Assembly: GCA_032158125.1 (NCBI GenBank)
Contig: JASKOT010000002.1
Coordinates: forward strand, 1-64,000
From: Papiliotrema nemorosa
Lineage: Eukaryota > Basidiomycota > Tremellomycetes > Tremellales > Rhynchogastremaceae
Reading direction: 5' to 3'
Length of the DNA: 64,000 bases
A program made the translations under genes and the position numbers. Numbering within the stretch: the stretch's first letter is position 1; each line of letters opens with the position of its first letter. A model generated the notes under the pieces. The model worked only from the letters and a program-made list of their open reading frames with translations. It did not search any database and had not been told where the DNA came from. This document shows positions 42,307 to 54,929 of this stretch, one piece after another.

Positions 42307-44187
42307 ATGACTCTCGACCTGGCTACACTAAAGACAGGGGGTCGATACTTGCATGGGAAGAATGGGCAACCAGTCACCCTTGGATATATTGGAAGTCTAC
42401 CACCGGAAAGCCCTACTACCAGCCAGCTTTGGCTGGGTATTGAATACGATGATTCTACTTTTGGCAAACACTCAGGCGAGTTTCAAGGGGCTCCCGTCTT
42501 TCAAACGAGAATTGCAGGCGCTGGAGCATTTATCAGATATAGCCAAGGGGCGCTCAAGAGAGGGAGAACATTCACGGAAGCGTTCCAGGATAGATATGGA
42601 CCCCTTGATCCCTCTCATGCGCCGCCCACCGCGGACAGAGCACAGGCAGATATGGCTGTAACTTTGGGAGTTTCGGGGATAGTAGTCGAAGCTCCGGGGA
42701 TGAGTGAGGTCACAAAGCGAATAGGAAAGCTGGAAAAGTTGCGCGAGATCAGTGTGGAAAATGAATGGGTCGACGCGGTCGGAGGGGATGAATCGCTGCA
42801 TGCGATCATGCGTCAGCGACTGCGAGGTGAGGACTCTCTTGTATGCCTCATGAGACAGAAGGTGGCTCATTATGCCAGCCGTGCATACTCTCAACTTATC
42901 TGGGAACCTGCTCGTTGGATGGTCAGATGTTGCAAGCGTCGCTAAGAATCTGGTCAACCTCAAAACGCTCGTCTTAAAGTAAGGGCTTTCCTTCACGTTC
43001 AAGTCCAAGCTTAAACTGAAGCAATTTGCGGATCGCCAGTCTCCCCGTCGATGCTCAGAATTCAATCGTAGCCCACTTGGACGGTCCATCGAACCCGTTC
43101 AGCTCGATCGAGGAGCTACACCTCGGTCATGCCGATATCAAAGGCGAAGAGGTAAGATCCCCATGAATTGATCTCGCTCATGAGAGGTGGCGCTGCTTGG
43201 GTTGTTGTTCCCTAGTGTCCGAGTAATGCATCTAAACGACAATAGGGGGTTGAGGGACTTGGGGAGATCACGACTTCCTTTCGATCATTTGGAAACTCTA
43301 AGTCTGAGCGGTTGTCCGATATCTGACTGGACAATACTGCTCGAGCATTTGGCGTCACTTCCTCGGTAGGCATCCGCTGGTCATGTACGTCGGCTTATAC
43401 TATAGATTGAGAACACTCAACGTTTCTCGCACAGCATTGACGTCAATACGCGACTCGCCTCATCGTTTACACTTGGAGACGCTGATCCTCCTTGAAACCG
43501 CTATTCCGTCCTGGACTGATATCGATGCGTTACAAAACTGTACAGGCGGCAGTCTCAGGTCTTTGCGCATCAGTCTAGCCGGCATGGAGGACGTCGGAGA
43601 CGAAGCGACGGCCGCTGGGACTGACAAACATACGGATTCCACACGGATGACCGGTATCGCTAAACTGGATCGCCCGATGCTAATTGCAAAACTGTCCGGA
43701 TTGACGATGCTCAATCTGACACCCATCTCTCTGACCGAGAGACGCGATGCGGAAGAGTGGTATGTCAGACATGTGTTGCAACTGCGAGACAAGGGCGACA
43801 CGACGACTTGGGGTAGGTATGAAGAATTGAGGGTTCAACATCAACCGACATTGAGCGTCACGGGACAGCCGAGACCGTCTAATGCTCTCAAGTCGAAATT
43901 GATCAGTGAGTTGCCTCAATCACGTCGGACGCGGGGCATTGATGTACCCAGATATCCGTCTATTCTTGACTGTGAGCGGGGAAATGATCGACATGACAAT
44001 TTTGCCTTCTGCGCCAGTGGCGTTGTTGCGGAAAAAGGTGTCTAGAAAGGTTCAGACCGAGTCGCATCTCACGTTATGGACCAGCATGGTGCGCGGGGAG
44101 GGGTATGATAGAGTCGCAGAGATGCAAGATGGACAGGAGGTCGGCTGGTGGTTGAGCGATGGGGATGTGGTCGTTGTGGAAGTATGA
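42307..44187 (+). CDS. TBCE: Tubulin-folding cofactor E
   Basis: Chaperone that binds alpha-tubulin and, with cofactors C and D, assembles the tubulin heterodimer (Pac2 in yeast, Alp21 in fission yeast). The N-terminal CAP-Gly domain has YLHGKNGQPVTLGYIG, LWLGIEYDDSTFGKHSGEFQ and GAGAFIRYSQGALKRGRTF; the usual GKNDG is GKHSG here. Leucine-rich repeats follow with LKTLVLN-like and FDHLETLSLSGCPISDWTIL, LHLETLILLETAIPSWTDI and LSGLTMLNLTPISLTERRDA. The C-terminal ubiquitin-like domain ends GWWLSDGDVVVVEV at TGA 44185-44187. Five or so short introns, one after RQRLR. Start ATG 42307 follows a noncoding leader. Confidence 0.88.
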
Positions 44188-44641
44188 CTGTAACGCTGTC
44201 GAGGTTCTGGTTGAGCTTGGATGATTTGGCTCTGTAGCTCGACAGGAGACTTTGGGGGGATGGATGTCTCAGCTGGTGTCTAGTAACTTACGTGATACTC
44301 GACCTGCCCCCCGGGAGCTTGAGCTTGAAATGCCAGAAGCCAATATCCAGACCCTGACACGGACCAGGGGGTGCAGTTTTAGCATAAAAGGGGTAATAAA
44401 TGGGGGGGTTGGAATACCAAGCACAAGGACGCGATCCTTTTTTTCAATAGTGTGAGAGCGGGATGAAGTCTCGAGATAGATAGCTATACACCTTTCGCCT
44501 CACCTTCCCCACGTTTTCTCATCTTCTTCTCATCCACCAGTCACTCTCTCGACAATCATCTTCAACGCACATTCTTTCTTCTTCATTCTTTACCCTTTTC
44601 ACCCCCCCACCCCTCGACTTGACAGCTCTCCTACACCCACG
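44188..44641. other. Promoter region of the SUR7-like gene
   Basis: 454 bp with a long pyrimidine-rich leader (TTTTCTCATCTTCTTCTCATC region, then CTTTCTTCTTCATTCTTT) directly before the ATG, typical of strongly expressed fungal genes. AT-rich GCATAAAAGG at about 44381 may act as a TATA-like element. Confidence 0.45.
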
Positions 44642-45632
44642 ATGCGAGGAGAACACTGTGTTGCCGGCGCGTCGATCCTTTCCGCCATTGCTGTCATCCT
44701 ACTCGTCTTTGCGCACATTGGTCAGATCAGCTCGGGCGGTCTGACAAATTCCATCTATTTTGCAGAAGTCAACGTCGAGGCGTGAGTATCTCATCCTGCA
44801 CATCTACGCTCCGGCTGACCGTGTCTTCTCGTCGCGTGATGCACCTACCTCGACATTCCCTCTCACAGATATGGAAATGCCGTCAAGAGCGTGACCAACT
44901 CTACCCCAGGAGGACTGTACGACACCAACCCGACCGACAAGCTGGGTACCAGCAAAGGTCTTCGACAATACTACCGATATGGTCTTTACAATGCTTGTGG
45001 ATACCAAAAGGACGGCAAGGGAGTTTGCAACAGCACAATCTTTGGATACCCCATGGAACCTCTTTCTCAGATTGGCGCAGATGCTCCAGACAAGTACAAG
45101 AAGCAATTCAGAGATATCATCCCTACCTCTTCATTCAAGGACAATGGGTACAATCACGGTTCTTCCCGAGCGGGCGGTTTGATGATCTTTGTGAGTTTAC
45201 CGTTTCTCAAAGAGTGTCGGAAGCTGATAATCTAGGTCGGCTCGGCATTGGTCCTTATTGCGTTCATCTTTGGTTTGGTCAAAGCTAGGATATTCTTCCT
45301 CGTCGCAGCCGCTTGTGCAGGCGTCGGCGCTTTGCTCTTGCTCATGTGAGTGGTACAATCAGTCCTTTTGAAGAGTACCGGCTGATCAATAGCGGAGCAG
45401 CTCTTTGGACTGCACTCATCGCCAAAGATGCCTGGCTCAAGAATGTAAAGGTGCAATACGGTGCCAATCTCGGTATCCAAGTCACTGCCGGTCCGTCGTT
45501 GTGTAAGTCTGCACCGTGTGTCAATGAGGACCAGATGCTGATCGGACAGACCTCGTATGGGTCGCCTTTGCTCTCGTCATGCTGTCGGTCCTGCCATACG
45601 TTGTGGCATGCTGCACCTTCCGCCGCAACTAG
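44642..45632 (+). CDS. SUR7/PalI-family four-helix plasma-membrane protein
   Basis: Claudin-like fungal membrane protein; relatives organise eisosome domains (Sur7) or pH signalling (PalI/Rim9). TM1 is ASILSAIAVILLVFAHIGQI; a long extracellular loop with NACGY and VCNSTIFGYP (a Cys pair and an N-glycosylation site) follows. TM2 is FVGSALVLIAFIFGLV, TM3 FFLVAAACAGVGALLLL, then GAALWTALIAKDAWLKN, and TM4 WVAFALVMLSVLPYVVACC before the end TFRRN. Introns after VNVEA, after GGLMIF, after LLLLI and after GPSL. About 250 residues. Stop TAG 45630-45632. The short cytosolic tail separates it from long-tailed PalI proteins. Confidence 0.82.
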
Positions 45633-46012
45633 ACACGACCTCACCCTCATTCTCCATTCCACATTCCTTCCTTTGCATCTCATCTTCACCCTCGCCTCGC
45701 TCCTTTCCCATCTTACTTCCTCGATCGACCTGTCTTTTCAGGATGACCTATTTCTCCGGGATGCTCAGCTGCTGTAGTCTATATCCAGTTCTCGTAGGGA
45801 TACGCATGGACTCTTGTACCGAAATCGGCCATGATCTAGCGGATGTGGATGACTGACGCATAATGTCTCGCCTAAATCCGACTGTCAGGAATCGGCTGGA
45901 GCATGGGGATTGACTGAAATAACGATACATGGGGGGACATTGCTACTGTGATACTGATTACTGTTACTGAGAGCTACTGAGTATGCTCTACTACACTACT
46001 TTCACGCAACAC
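45633..46012. other. Convergent intergenic region
   Basis: 380 bp between two stop codons. A CCTTCCTTTGCATCTC-rich 3' UTR of the SUR7-like gene and short tandem TACTGTGATACTGATTACTG-like repeats near 45945-45985. No gene seen. Confidence 0.45.
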
Positions 46013-47372
46013 CTAGTCGAGGTCGTTCTTGAGGACGAATCGGTATCTAACGTGGTTCTGCTTGACCGCCTCGATGGCTTTTCCAGCTTGGCTCATGGGA
46101 AGGACCTCGTCGATGATGGGCTTGATGCCCTTTTCAGCCGCGAGCTTGAACATGGCGTTGCTGATAATTAGCACTGGATGTGACTTCTATGGAGAAATAA
46201 CACTTACATCTCCTTCTTGGAACCGATATGGGTCGACTGGATGTGTGCACCGCTGGGGTTCAACGCACCAGGCGAGAACTCGTGCCATGGCTCATCGGGC
46301 AAACCGACTGAAGTCAACACACCTCCAACCTTCAAGGTGGTCAAGAAATCGGCAAGAGGGATCTTGGCGGCATCGGCAGCACTGAGGATATAGTCAATCT
46401 TGTCAAAGTAGGGTTTGGCAAAATCGTCTTTATCGGTAGTGACAAATTCGTCGGCGCCCAGCTTGAGTGCATCGTCCTTTTTGTTGGGCGAGTGGGAGAA
46501 GACAATGACGTGAGCTCCTAGCGCTTTGGCGAATTGAATCGCGAGGTCTGAATGTCAGCCTTGATTACGTGGAGCGGAAAGAGAGGAGGGAGGAAGGTAG
46601 AAGGCGGGACTCACGACCGAGACCACCGATACCGATGATACCGACGACTGAACCTTGCTTGACATTGTTTCGAACAAGAGGAGAGTAGACGGTACTACCC
46701 GCACAGTTAAGTGGGGCGGCATCTTCAGACTTGAGAGCGTCGGGAATAGCGAAGACGAATCGGTCGTGAGTCCGGATAGTGGTAGCGTATCCACCTTGGG
46801 CCTCGACTCCGTCGGCTGAATGTCAGTTGAGAGTTGGAGCCTTGGAGCCTTGGAACCCTTGGAGGTGTACATACGGAACTTGGCATTGTAGGTGCTGCTG
46901 ATCAGCGCAAATCAAAGAGCGAGGATGGCAGAGTGGGACTTACTCGACTTGCTCGGGGCAGTAATTTTCATTGTCATTCTTGCACCGATTACACTCCAAA
47001 CAACTGTAAACCTGTGCTCCCACTCCAACCCTCTGTCCAACTTTAAACTCGGACACTTCATCTCCTACATGGGTGACCTTTCCGATAATTTCGTGTCCTG
47101 GTACGACCCATTTGTTCTTCAATTCTCCCCAACCTCCAGTGACGGTATGGACGTCTGAACCGCATACTCCGCAAAACTCAATATGGATCGTCACATCGTG
47201 TGGACCTAGAGTCTTCAAGGGGTACTCTTTGACGGTAAAGTCGGTGTACTTGGAGGTATCTGGGCAGCTCAGCTTTCGCACAAAGAGCGGGGAAGGAGAT
47301 AAAAAAGAGGGACAGAGGAGAGGGGGACTCACCAGAGATACCGTAACCTTTGCCTGTTTGAGGAGCTGACAT
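46013..47372 (-). CDS. Zinc NADP(H)-dependent alcohol dehydrogenase (Adh6/cinnamyl type)
   Basis: Medium-chain dehydrogenase reducing aldehydes with NADPH; the Adh6/Adh7/YahK group acts on cinnamaldehyde, furfural and similar toxic aldehydes. N-terminus MSAPQTGKGYGIS splices to DTSKYTDFTVKEYPLKTLGP. Catalytic zinc ligands are in FCGVCGSDVHTVTGGWG and VVPGHEIIGKV. The structural zinc lobe is SCLECNRCKNDNENYCPEQ (four Cys). The nucleotide fold has VVGIIGIGGLG then LAIQFAKALGAHVIVFSHSP. The C-terminus reads HVRYRFVLKNDLD. Introns: after GISG, after EQVE, after the tiny exon TYNAKF, after GIGGLG, after GSKKEM. About 355 residues, full length. Stop TAG 46013-46015. Confidence 0.9.
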
Positions 47373-47962
47373 TTTTGAGTGGATGGATGGAATAGACTGA
47401 ACGAGTCAAGCCACGGTGTCGACTTCTTTATATACCTTGACAACGAGACGACGTAATACTCATCCAAAGGCCTGACTGTGGCCGATCATGTCACCTTTGA
47501 CTACTTGCTCGTCATCGGTCAGATGGGATGGGCTCATCACCTCTCCCCTTCATGTGGCCTCTCCCCCCCCCCCCTCACTCTCCTCGTCATGGGTGCCGAC
47601 GATGACCCTGGGTGGGACCTGACCAAAAGCCATTGCCGCAATCGAGGTTGGCATCCAAGGACCGGCTCCATCGAACCCATTCCAGCAAATCAGCCCGTGC
47701 CCTTGCCAAAACGCTTATTCCATTTTGACGTCATGCGGTTTCGCATCACCGATTCCAGACTTCACCAGATTCCAGAGCATAGATGGTCCCCCTTCCTCGA
47801 GGACCACTGGTATTGTCGGGCAGGATGATGGAGCAGAATGTAAACCAGTGCATACAACATTCGAAGCTCGAGGATGAGCACATCTTCACTATACAAAAAC
47901 CACACAGCCATCATGGATACAGAACAGACATCAGTCCACGTCCACGTCCGTCTCGACTTTCA
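47373..47962. other. Intergenic region
   Basis: 590 bp between the ADH start and the TAF12 stop. It contains a short poly-C run near 47565 and short plus-strand frames with no recognisable product. It should carry the ADH promoter. Confidence 0.5.
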
Positions 47963-50900
47963 TCACGCCGCAATGGCCGGTGGACCTGGCTCAATCCCCA
48001 ACGTAGAAGTGACCGGCCCATCAATGATCGGCGTCGTCGCTTGGGTCCCTTCCACCCCGTCCATCCCCATGTCCACATCTCCCACATCATCTTCGTCATT
48101 CTTCACTCGCTCAGCCTCCCTTTCCGCCATCTTCTGCTTTCGCCAGCTGTTCTTTGCCTCGGAGACAAGCTTCAACTTGGCTATCCTACCCGGAGGCAAA
48201 CTTGCCCCCGCTCGTTTCATCGATTTCGCCTGATCCATCCTGATGGCATCCGATGAAAAGGCAGGGATGGGCCGAGATTCCGTCATTTCATAAGCCAGCT
48301 GAACATCTTTCCTGTCCACCGTGGCACTCTTGCGATGCCGAGCTAAAAGACTGCTGATATTGTCGATCAATTCTGCGTGTTCATCCGCCAGCGACAGAAG
48401 TACCTGAACTTAGTAATCGCATCTGGAATTCGAGAATCATAACGCACCGTCTCAACATGGGGATCCACCTCGAGTTGCTTGTCGATGGTCTCTGCCAATT
48501 CGGCCACTTTGCGTTTCTTCTGCCCAGGCATCCCGCTCCCCTCCTCAGTCTTCTTCTTATCCCCACTCAACTCTGCTTCTGCATCGTCTGCGAGAGCGTT
48601 CAATCCCTCTGGTAATCGCTCCAACACCACTTCGCTCAAAATCCTCGTCACTCCCAAACCTTGGGCCAACGTCGACCGTCCGGCCGGTCGAAGAGGTCGT
48701 TGTGGCATCGAGAGCTTTTCACGTAATTGCGCATCATACTCTGAACTAGGAGCCCAGGTAGTCTTGTGCAACAGCGAAGCCGTCCTGTCCAATGGCGCTG
48801 GAGGCTGATCTGACATTCGGCGTATCGCTCCAGGGGGCACCACACCACCTTCCGGTTGAGGCTTGAGCTGATTTATCAACTGCTGGGGCTTGATATCCGG
48901 GGCGAGACCGCCTGTCCCCTGAGGGCCCTGTGGCATACTCATGGGTGGTCGAACGCCTCCACTGACCGGGATGCCTTGAGCCAACATCTGCTGTATAACC
49001 GCTCGCTGTTGGGGTGTAGGATTATTGAGAGGAAGTGGAGGTCGCATGGGTGGTGTACCAGCCGCGGCGGGTGATCCTACATTACCCTGAGATAGGTTTC
49101 GCTGTTTGTTCGGCGGAATATGAAGATTGGCCATGTTGTTGGCATTGTTGGTATTGGCAAAGGGAGCATTACCGGCCGGGGGACGCCCTTGGCCCATAGG
49201 AGCAGCATTTTGTGCTTGGGCCAAGAGTTGAGCTTGATTCCGATTCGAATTCATCGCATTGGCCCAGAATTGCCGATCATTCGGTCTCTACTCTGTCAGT
49301 GTCGTGAGACCAGATAGACTCACCTCCCGGAACCACTGTTCACGCGTTTGCTCATCCATCTGAGAAAGCTTGGCCAAGGTTGCTTTGACTTGAGCCATTT
49401 TCTCGGCTGAAACTCCCGGTCGCTGCGCTTGGGGTGGGATAGGCCGAGGCGAGCCATAATTAGGTGTGCCAGCCTGTTGTTCCATTTGATGTTGTTGATT
49501 TGGCTGCATACCGGGCGGTCCCATCTGCTGAGCCGCCTGTTGAAGCTGCGTCTGCGCTTGGAGTTGAGCCCGAGCGAGCATTTGCGCCTGGTTGGCAGGG
49601 TTCGGAGGACGCATCCCCTGCTGAGCCATTTGTTGTCGCATATGCATTTGCTGTTGCAGTTGTTGTTGCGTCAGCTGCTGTTGATTTGGCATCATCCCAG
49701 GAGGGAACTGCATCGGCATGGGGGGCTGTTGTTGTTGATTCGGATGTTGTTGTTGGTGATGCAGCTGGGCCATTTGTTGCTGAGGCGTCATCTGCTGTGG
49801 CATCTGTTGCTGAGGCATGGAAGAGGGATGTGCCATCTGGTTCGAGAGGTTGGATTGGATGACGGCACTAGCTTGGGCGGCTTGGAACTGGGCCAGCTGA
49901 GCACGACCAGCTTCAGACGACATGACAGAGTCGAACTATTCGTCAGGGGATAAAGCAAGATTAGACAGAGTACTGACCAGCTTGTCTTGCTCAGATGTCA
50001 GACGACCGGCTCGCTTAAGCTCGAGGAGCTTAGGAAAGCTGTCGACCAGAACCTTGGCGCCGAGAGCATTACCAGCCGAAATCGAGTTGGATCGACCGGT
50101 GCTCGGCGATCTACCAATAGCCTGGCCGTTTGCCATCGGAGATCCCATGACGCCGGGCTGCTGTTGAGGTGAAGGCATAGCGAGGTTGGGCTGTTGAGGT
50201 GGCTGCTGATGCTGGTGTTGCTGCTGCTGCAAGATGCCTGAATTCTGTACCTGCGTAGCAAGAGCCTGCGCCTGTGCTTGAACTTGTTGAATTTGCGCCT
50301 GTTGACTCTGTTGAACCTGTTGCATCCGCTGGTTCATGTGGTGTTGCTGTTGCTGATGTTGCTGCATCCGCATCTGCTCCTGGTACGACTGATCATCAGA
50401 GGCCACTCGCTGGAAGGAGGCGACGAGGGAGGCGATCGAGATTGAGCAGGGAAGATGGAGACGCGGTGTAGGAGTGTAAGGGTGAACGGTCAAGGAGGGG
50501 AAGGTCGGCGGAGGAGAAGAAGAATGAGAGACAAAATGGGGTGGAGGAAACGGTCCACTCACCTGCTGAGGAACGCCGTTCATTTGTTGGATCCCACCTT
50601 GAGGCATACCCATCTGCGATTGCAAGTTCTGCATGACCATCTGTGGCTGTCCGTTCTGCCCATTCATCATCCCTCCCTGTGATCCCTGCTGAGCCATATT
50701 GACACCTCCGATCATAGGCATCTGGTGCATTTGGGGGTTCTGCTGTTGTTGCGGTGGTTGTTGTTGCTGGAGGGGCGGGCGAGCCTGCATCGAAGGTCCA
50801 GCCTGTACGTTCCCGTTCATCCGGTTGACCATCGATCCCGCACCACCAGATTTATCTTCCCCATCTTGAGCGTTGTTATTCTGAGATTTCGCAAGGATCG

Positions 50901-51027
50901 CATTGATCTTGTGTCGCATGAGAAGGGCCCGCTGGTCCTCGGGCAACGTCTTTTCTTGCTCACTGAGGAGGTTCGGAAATCGAGCGAGGAGTTTGGTGAG
51001 TTGCGGTTGGGCAATTTTGGCGTCCAT
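47963..51027 (-). CDS. TAF12: TFIID/SAGA subunit TAF12 with long Gln-rich N-terminus
   Basis: TAF12 pairs with TAF4 (TFIID) or Ada1 (SAGA) through a histone fold. The fold lies near the C-terminus: KKRKVAELAETIDKQLEVDP, HVETVLLSLADEHAELIDNI, SSLLARHRKSATVDRKDVQL, AYEMTESRPIPAF, matching the TAF12 ARHRKS..EVKDVQ signature. An intron with GTGCGT donor sits at VET|VLL. Upstream come some 700 residues dominated by Gln (many QQQ runs), Met and Pro. The first exon starts MDAKIAQPQLTKLLARFPNL with an ordered EDQRALLMRHKINAIL block, then poly-Q. A 153-nt segment (50410-50562) with GTGAGT donor and TTCCAG acceptor is probably an intron although open in frame. The tail after the fold is acidic. The N-terminus is longer than yeast Taf12 and similarly Gln-rich, as in activator-binding regions. 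Confidence 0.87.
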
Positions 51028-51537
51028 CGCGGAAGAATGGAAGAAGCGGGCAAAGCCCTTTCCGTATTATAAGGGAAAGTATGCTGATGTCGAAGATGTA
51101 TTGAGTGAGATGTAGAAGGGATGTGCTCGAACAGAATAAGTGTGTTGCACAAAGGGTAGAATGGCCCAGGTTGAAATCTCGCGGCGGAGCTCAAGCGCAA
51201 GCACCGGTCTGGATTGATCAATGTCTCCTTGATCCTCATTAATGCTGCGATGCTCTAGAAGAGCAAGCTGAACAGATGAGACAACACAGCTCGTGAAGGT
51301 TCTGTATACATGCATGAACATCATCGTCATTCGTTAATGATTCGCGATTCGCGAAAGATGGTGATTCCCCTTTTCCCGCTTATTCTGTCGATCCATCCCA
51401 TCGAGCTTCTAGCTGCGACACCCAGGTGATGACTCTGGTGTGTGACAGCTGAATCCACCGAGATCGAACTGTCCCGTCATGGGATGAGGAGCACCCCTAT
51501 GACCAGAAGCCTCGTCAATCCCGGTGCTCATTCCCTC
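51028..51537. other. Intergenic region
   Basis: 510 bp between the TAF12 start and the LSM6 stop (both minus-strand). An inverted pair ATTCGCGATTCGCGAAAGA lies near 51341-51359. No gene seen. Confidence 0.5.
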
Positions 51538-51963
51538 TTATATATCTTCCAGGGCGGAGATATACAGGACTAGATGTCAGCTCTTCGAACTCCGAAAGCA
51601 GGGATATTCGAGCTGACCATTGTTTCCTCTCAAGAAGCAATCGCCATACCTCGCGGTGAGCTGTCCTCCGGCGTATTCCTCGGTCTCCTCGAGAGCGACA
51701 TTCATGTAACCGTCCAAACATGTGAGCAGGCCTGCGACGTAAGCTACTACTCGAAGATCACCTCCCCGGTCGGAAGGACATTTCGCATGCGTGCCGGTTG
51801 GGATAATGGGATGTCCGAATAAGGACTTACCATGATAATCGATACCACTACCTATCCTAACCTTGACCCTCTTTCCGACAATGTTCTTCAGGAATTCGGA
51901 AGGAGATCCGACAGCTGGTCCAGCAACGACTTCTCCTTCGGCTTCAGGTGATTGCGAGTCCAT
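51538..51963 (-). CDS. LSM6: U6 snRNA-associated Sm-like protein LSm6
   Basis: Member of the LSm2-8 (nuclear, U6 snRNA) and LSm1-7 (cytoplasmic, mRNA decay) rings. Start MDSQSPEAEGEVVAGPAVGS, then the Sm1 motif EFLKNIVGKRVKVRIGSGID, an intron ending CGTCGCAG, GLLTCLDGYMNVALEETEEY, another possible GTATGG intron left unspliced because RYGDCFLRGNN is family sequence, then the Sm2 motif RGNN|VLYISALEDI. The last junction splits a Val codon over a 48-nt intron. Stop TAA 51538-51540; about 95 residues. The N-terminal extension before the Sm fold is longer than in yeast Lsm6. Confidence 0.92.
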
Positions 51964-52167
51964 CTTGGTGATGATTATAGGTAGAAGTGTAAAGAGAGGG
52001 GATATGGGGTGTGATGAGTATACAAATCGCCGTAGGGGGTGGCGCATTTAAAATTGGAGCTAATCAGTCAACTGCCGAGTCGTCCAAATGTCGCAAGATT
52101 ATAGCATTCACTACTCTACCTCGAATCCGCAGACAAGCTCAGATACGCCGACCATACACTCGCCAAG

Positions 52168-54929
52168 ATGAGCGGGCAGAAGATTCGCCAAGCAGATGGA
52201 CTGCTCATGTACATCCATGATAAGTCGTCAGGACCGGTGTAAGTGACCTCCACACTACCCTCCTTCAACCCTTCCGTTAGAGTGGGACAGAGGCTCATGA
52301 TTCAGCTTGCCGAAAGATGGCCAACGAAACGTCCTGATCACTTCGGCTCTTCCTTGTGAGCTTCTTGTATCTAAGTGTGGGTGAGAAGCTGACATCCAGA
52401 TGTGAACAACGTGCCGCATCTTGGTAATATCATTGGGTATGTATCCAAAGGCAGGTCAGACGACCAGTATTGACAAGACCAGATCCACCCTTTCAGCCGA
52501 CGTCTTTGCACGATTCTGCAGAACGCAGAATATCCCCACACTCTACGTAGGTCCGCGGACTGGCGGATTCAACGCCTGCTCGCCGACTGTGCACTGACCT
52601 TCCTTCAGATTTGTGGAACGGACGAGTATGGCACGGCTACAGAGACAAAGGTACGGTGCTCACCACTCTCACTAGACTCAAACTCATGTGCAGGCTCTGG
52701 AAGAAGGTGTCTCTCCTATGGAGCTCACGACCAAGTTTCACAAGCTTCACACCGAGATCTACGAGTAGGTCAAGCTTAAGAATGGGCAAAGGAGGGGGAC
52801 TGACTGTACAGGTGGTTCGAGATAGGTTTCGACAAGTGGGGAAGGACGTCGACTCCCGAGCACACTGTGTAGGTGTACCCTGGAAACCCTTATTCATTTG
52901 CAGGATCACCCAGGAAATCTACTTGAACCTCCACAAGAATGGCCTGTTCCGCCTGGAAACTGCAGATCAGACATACTGCGAAGACGACAAGCTTTTCCTC
53001 GCTGATCGATTCGTCGAGGGTACCTGCCCTGCGTGTGGCTACGACGATGCCCGAGGAGATCAGTGCGACAAGTGCGCGTTGACCTTCTCTTCACCTACTG
53101 CTCTCCTCAACCCTCGATGTAAACGAAACAAGACGCACAAGGTTTCGGTTCGACCGTCGACTCATGCTTGTGTGCGATTGGACCTGCTGCAACCTAGATT
53201 GGAGGAGTGGATGCAGAAAGCAAGGGTGAAGGGAGGTTGGGGATCAAATGCGGTCATTACGGACAAGGGGGAGATTATCGAGCCGCGAATGCTGGGAGAG
53301 GGATTGAGACCCAGTGCAGTGACGAGAGATTTGAAATGGGGTGTTGAAGTGCCGAAGACAGGGGACGAGGAGGAGGACAAGGCGATGGAAGGGAAGGTCA
53401 TTTGTAAATCGACTCCTCCAGGTATATACCTTGGCTGACATGATAGACGTCTGGTTCGACGCCCCGATTGGCTACCCCTCGATCACTGCGACCTACACGG
53501 ATCAATGGCAAAAGTGGTGGTTGAACCCGGAGAACGTTGAGCTCTTCCAATTCATGGGTAAAGACAGTACGTCTCAGGCATCGCCATTGGCGTTCTGCTC
53601 ACATCCTAGACGTGTATTTCCATACGGTGCTTTTCCCTGCAATGTTGATCGGGGATGGACGACCATGGACGACTCTTCACAACATCTCCAGCACACGTAA
53701 GACTCTCTGTCCTTTGGCGAGACCCGTTGTGCTGATCATCAGAATACCTCAACTACGAAGATACGAAATTTAGCAAGAGTAGAAATATTGGGTGCGCAGA
53801 TCATCTCGACGACCTTGGTGTTTGCTCATAAGCAGAGTATTTGGTAACAACGCTCGAGAGACCGGACAACCACCTTCCGTGTGGCGATATTACCTCTTGT
53901 CGCAAAGACCCGAAAACAGCGACTCTTCCTTCTTGTGGTCATCGTTTATTGCTGCAAACAACAATGAGCTGCTTGCGAACTTGGGCAACTTTGTCAACCG
54001 GGTGGGTTTGCGTCTCGACCGAGTGTAGTGAAGCTAACGAGGTATAGGCAATCAAATTCGCCAATGCAAAATACGACTCAGTTGTGCCCGGACCCGAGGG
54101 CTTCGCGGGCGGTGCCGTATCGTCGCTTCACTCGTCGGAGACTCCAGAATCTCAAGTTGACTCGAGCTTCGCGGCGGACGTCAATGCTCGTTTGGCAGAA
54201 TATAGGAAATTCATGGAGGAAACCAAGCTCCGATCTGGTCTTGCCACTGCCATGAGCATCTCCGCCCGTGGAAATCAGTACCTGCAAGAAGCCGGTCTTG
54301 ACAACTCTCTCTTGGCCAACAAACCCGAGCGATGCGGCCAAGTCATTCTTAACGCGGTCAACCTCATCTACCTCTTGTCTGTCGTTCTGCACCCCTTCAT
54401 GCCGGCTACAACCGACGCCATTCTGCGACAACTTAACGCTCCTGCTCGAAGTTTGCCACAAGACTTCTCAATCGACATCTTGCCGGGTCACAAGCTTGGC
54501 AAGGCCGACCACTTGTTCAAAAAGATCGATAATGTCAATGGCGAGCAGGAGAAGAAATGGCAAAAGCAATTCGGCGGTGACTCGGTCGTAGCGGAGCAGG
54601 TGACTCCAGCTGGGCCCGATGGTCATCCGGAGGGTGGCAAGGTCCCTCATGCGAAGGACTTGCCTGCAGTGGACAAGAAAGCCGAGCATCAGGCGCGTAT
54701 CCAAGCAGCGGCCAAAAACAAGAAGGCAGCCGCAGCAGCTGCAGCAGCTAGCAAATCACCGGAAGAGGTCGAGCTGGAAGCAAAGATCCAAGCACAAGGG
54801 AAGATTGTGGCAGCTTTGAAGAAGGGTACTCAGGAAGGAGACGTCGAGAAGGAGATGGCTACTGCCAAATCGCTCAAGGCCGAGTTGGCAGAATTGAAGG
54901 CGAGATTAAAGGCAGCAAAGTTGGAGTAG
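52168..54929 (+). CDS. MES1: Cytosolic methionyl-tRNA synthetase
   Basis: Class I synthetase charging tRNA-Met. Start [20 protein letters not shown], with no GST-like N-terminal domain. The catalytic core has [19 protein letters not shown] (HIGH motif as HLGN), [19 protein letters not shown], the zinc-binding connective peptide [20 protein letters not shown] with [19 protein letters not shown], and the KMSKS loop as [10 protein letters not shown]. The anticodon-binding helical domain includes [22 protein letters not shown]-terminal WHEP-type helical appendage follows an Ala/Lys linker ([20 protein letters not shown], then [19 protein letters not shown]). About nine introns. Stop TAG 54927-54929. 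The WHEP element, absent from yeast Mes1, aids tRNA binding in other eukaryotes. Confidence 0.93.

Noticed and set aside
47563..47574. Short poly-C run as a second copy of the left-end tract
   Set aside because: Only about a dozen bases, within normal homopolymer variation.
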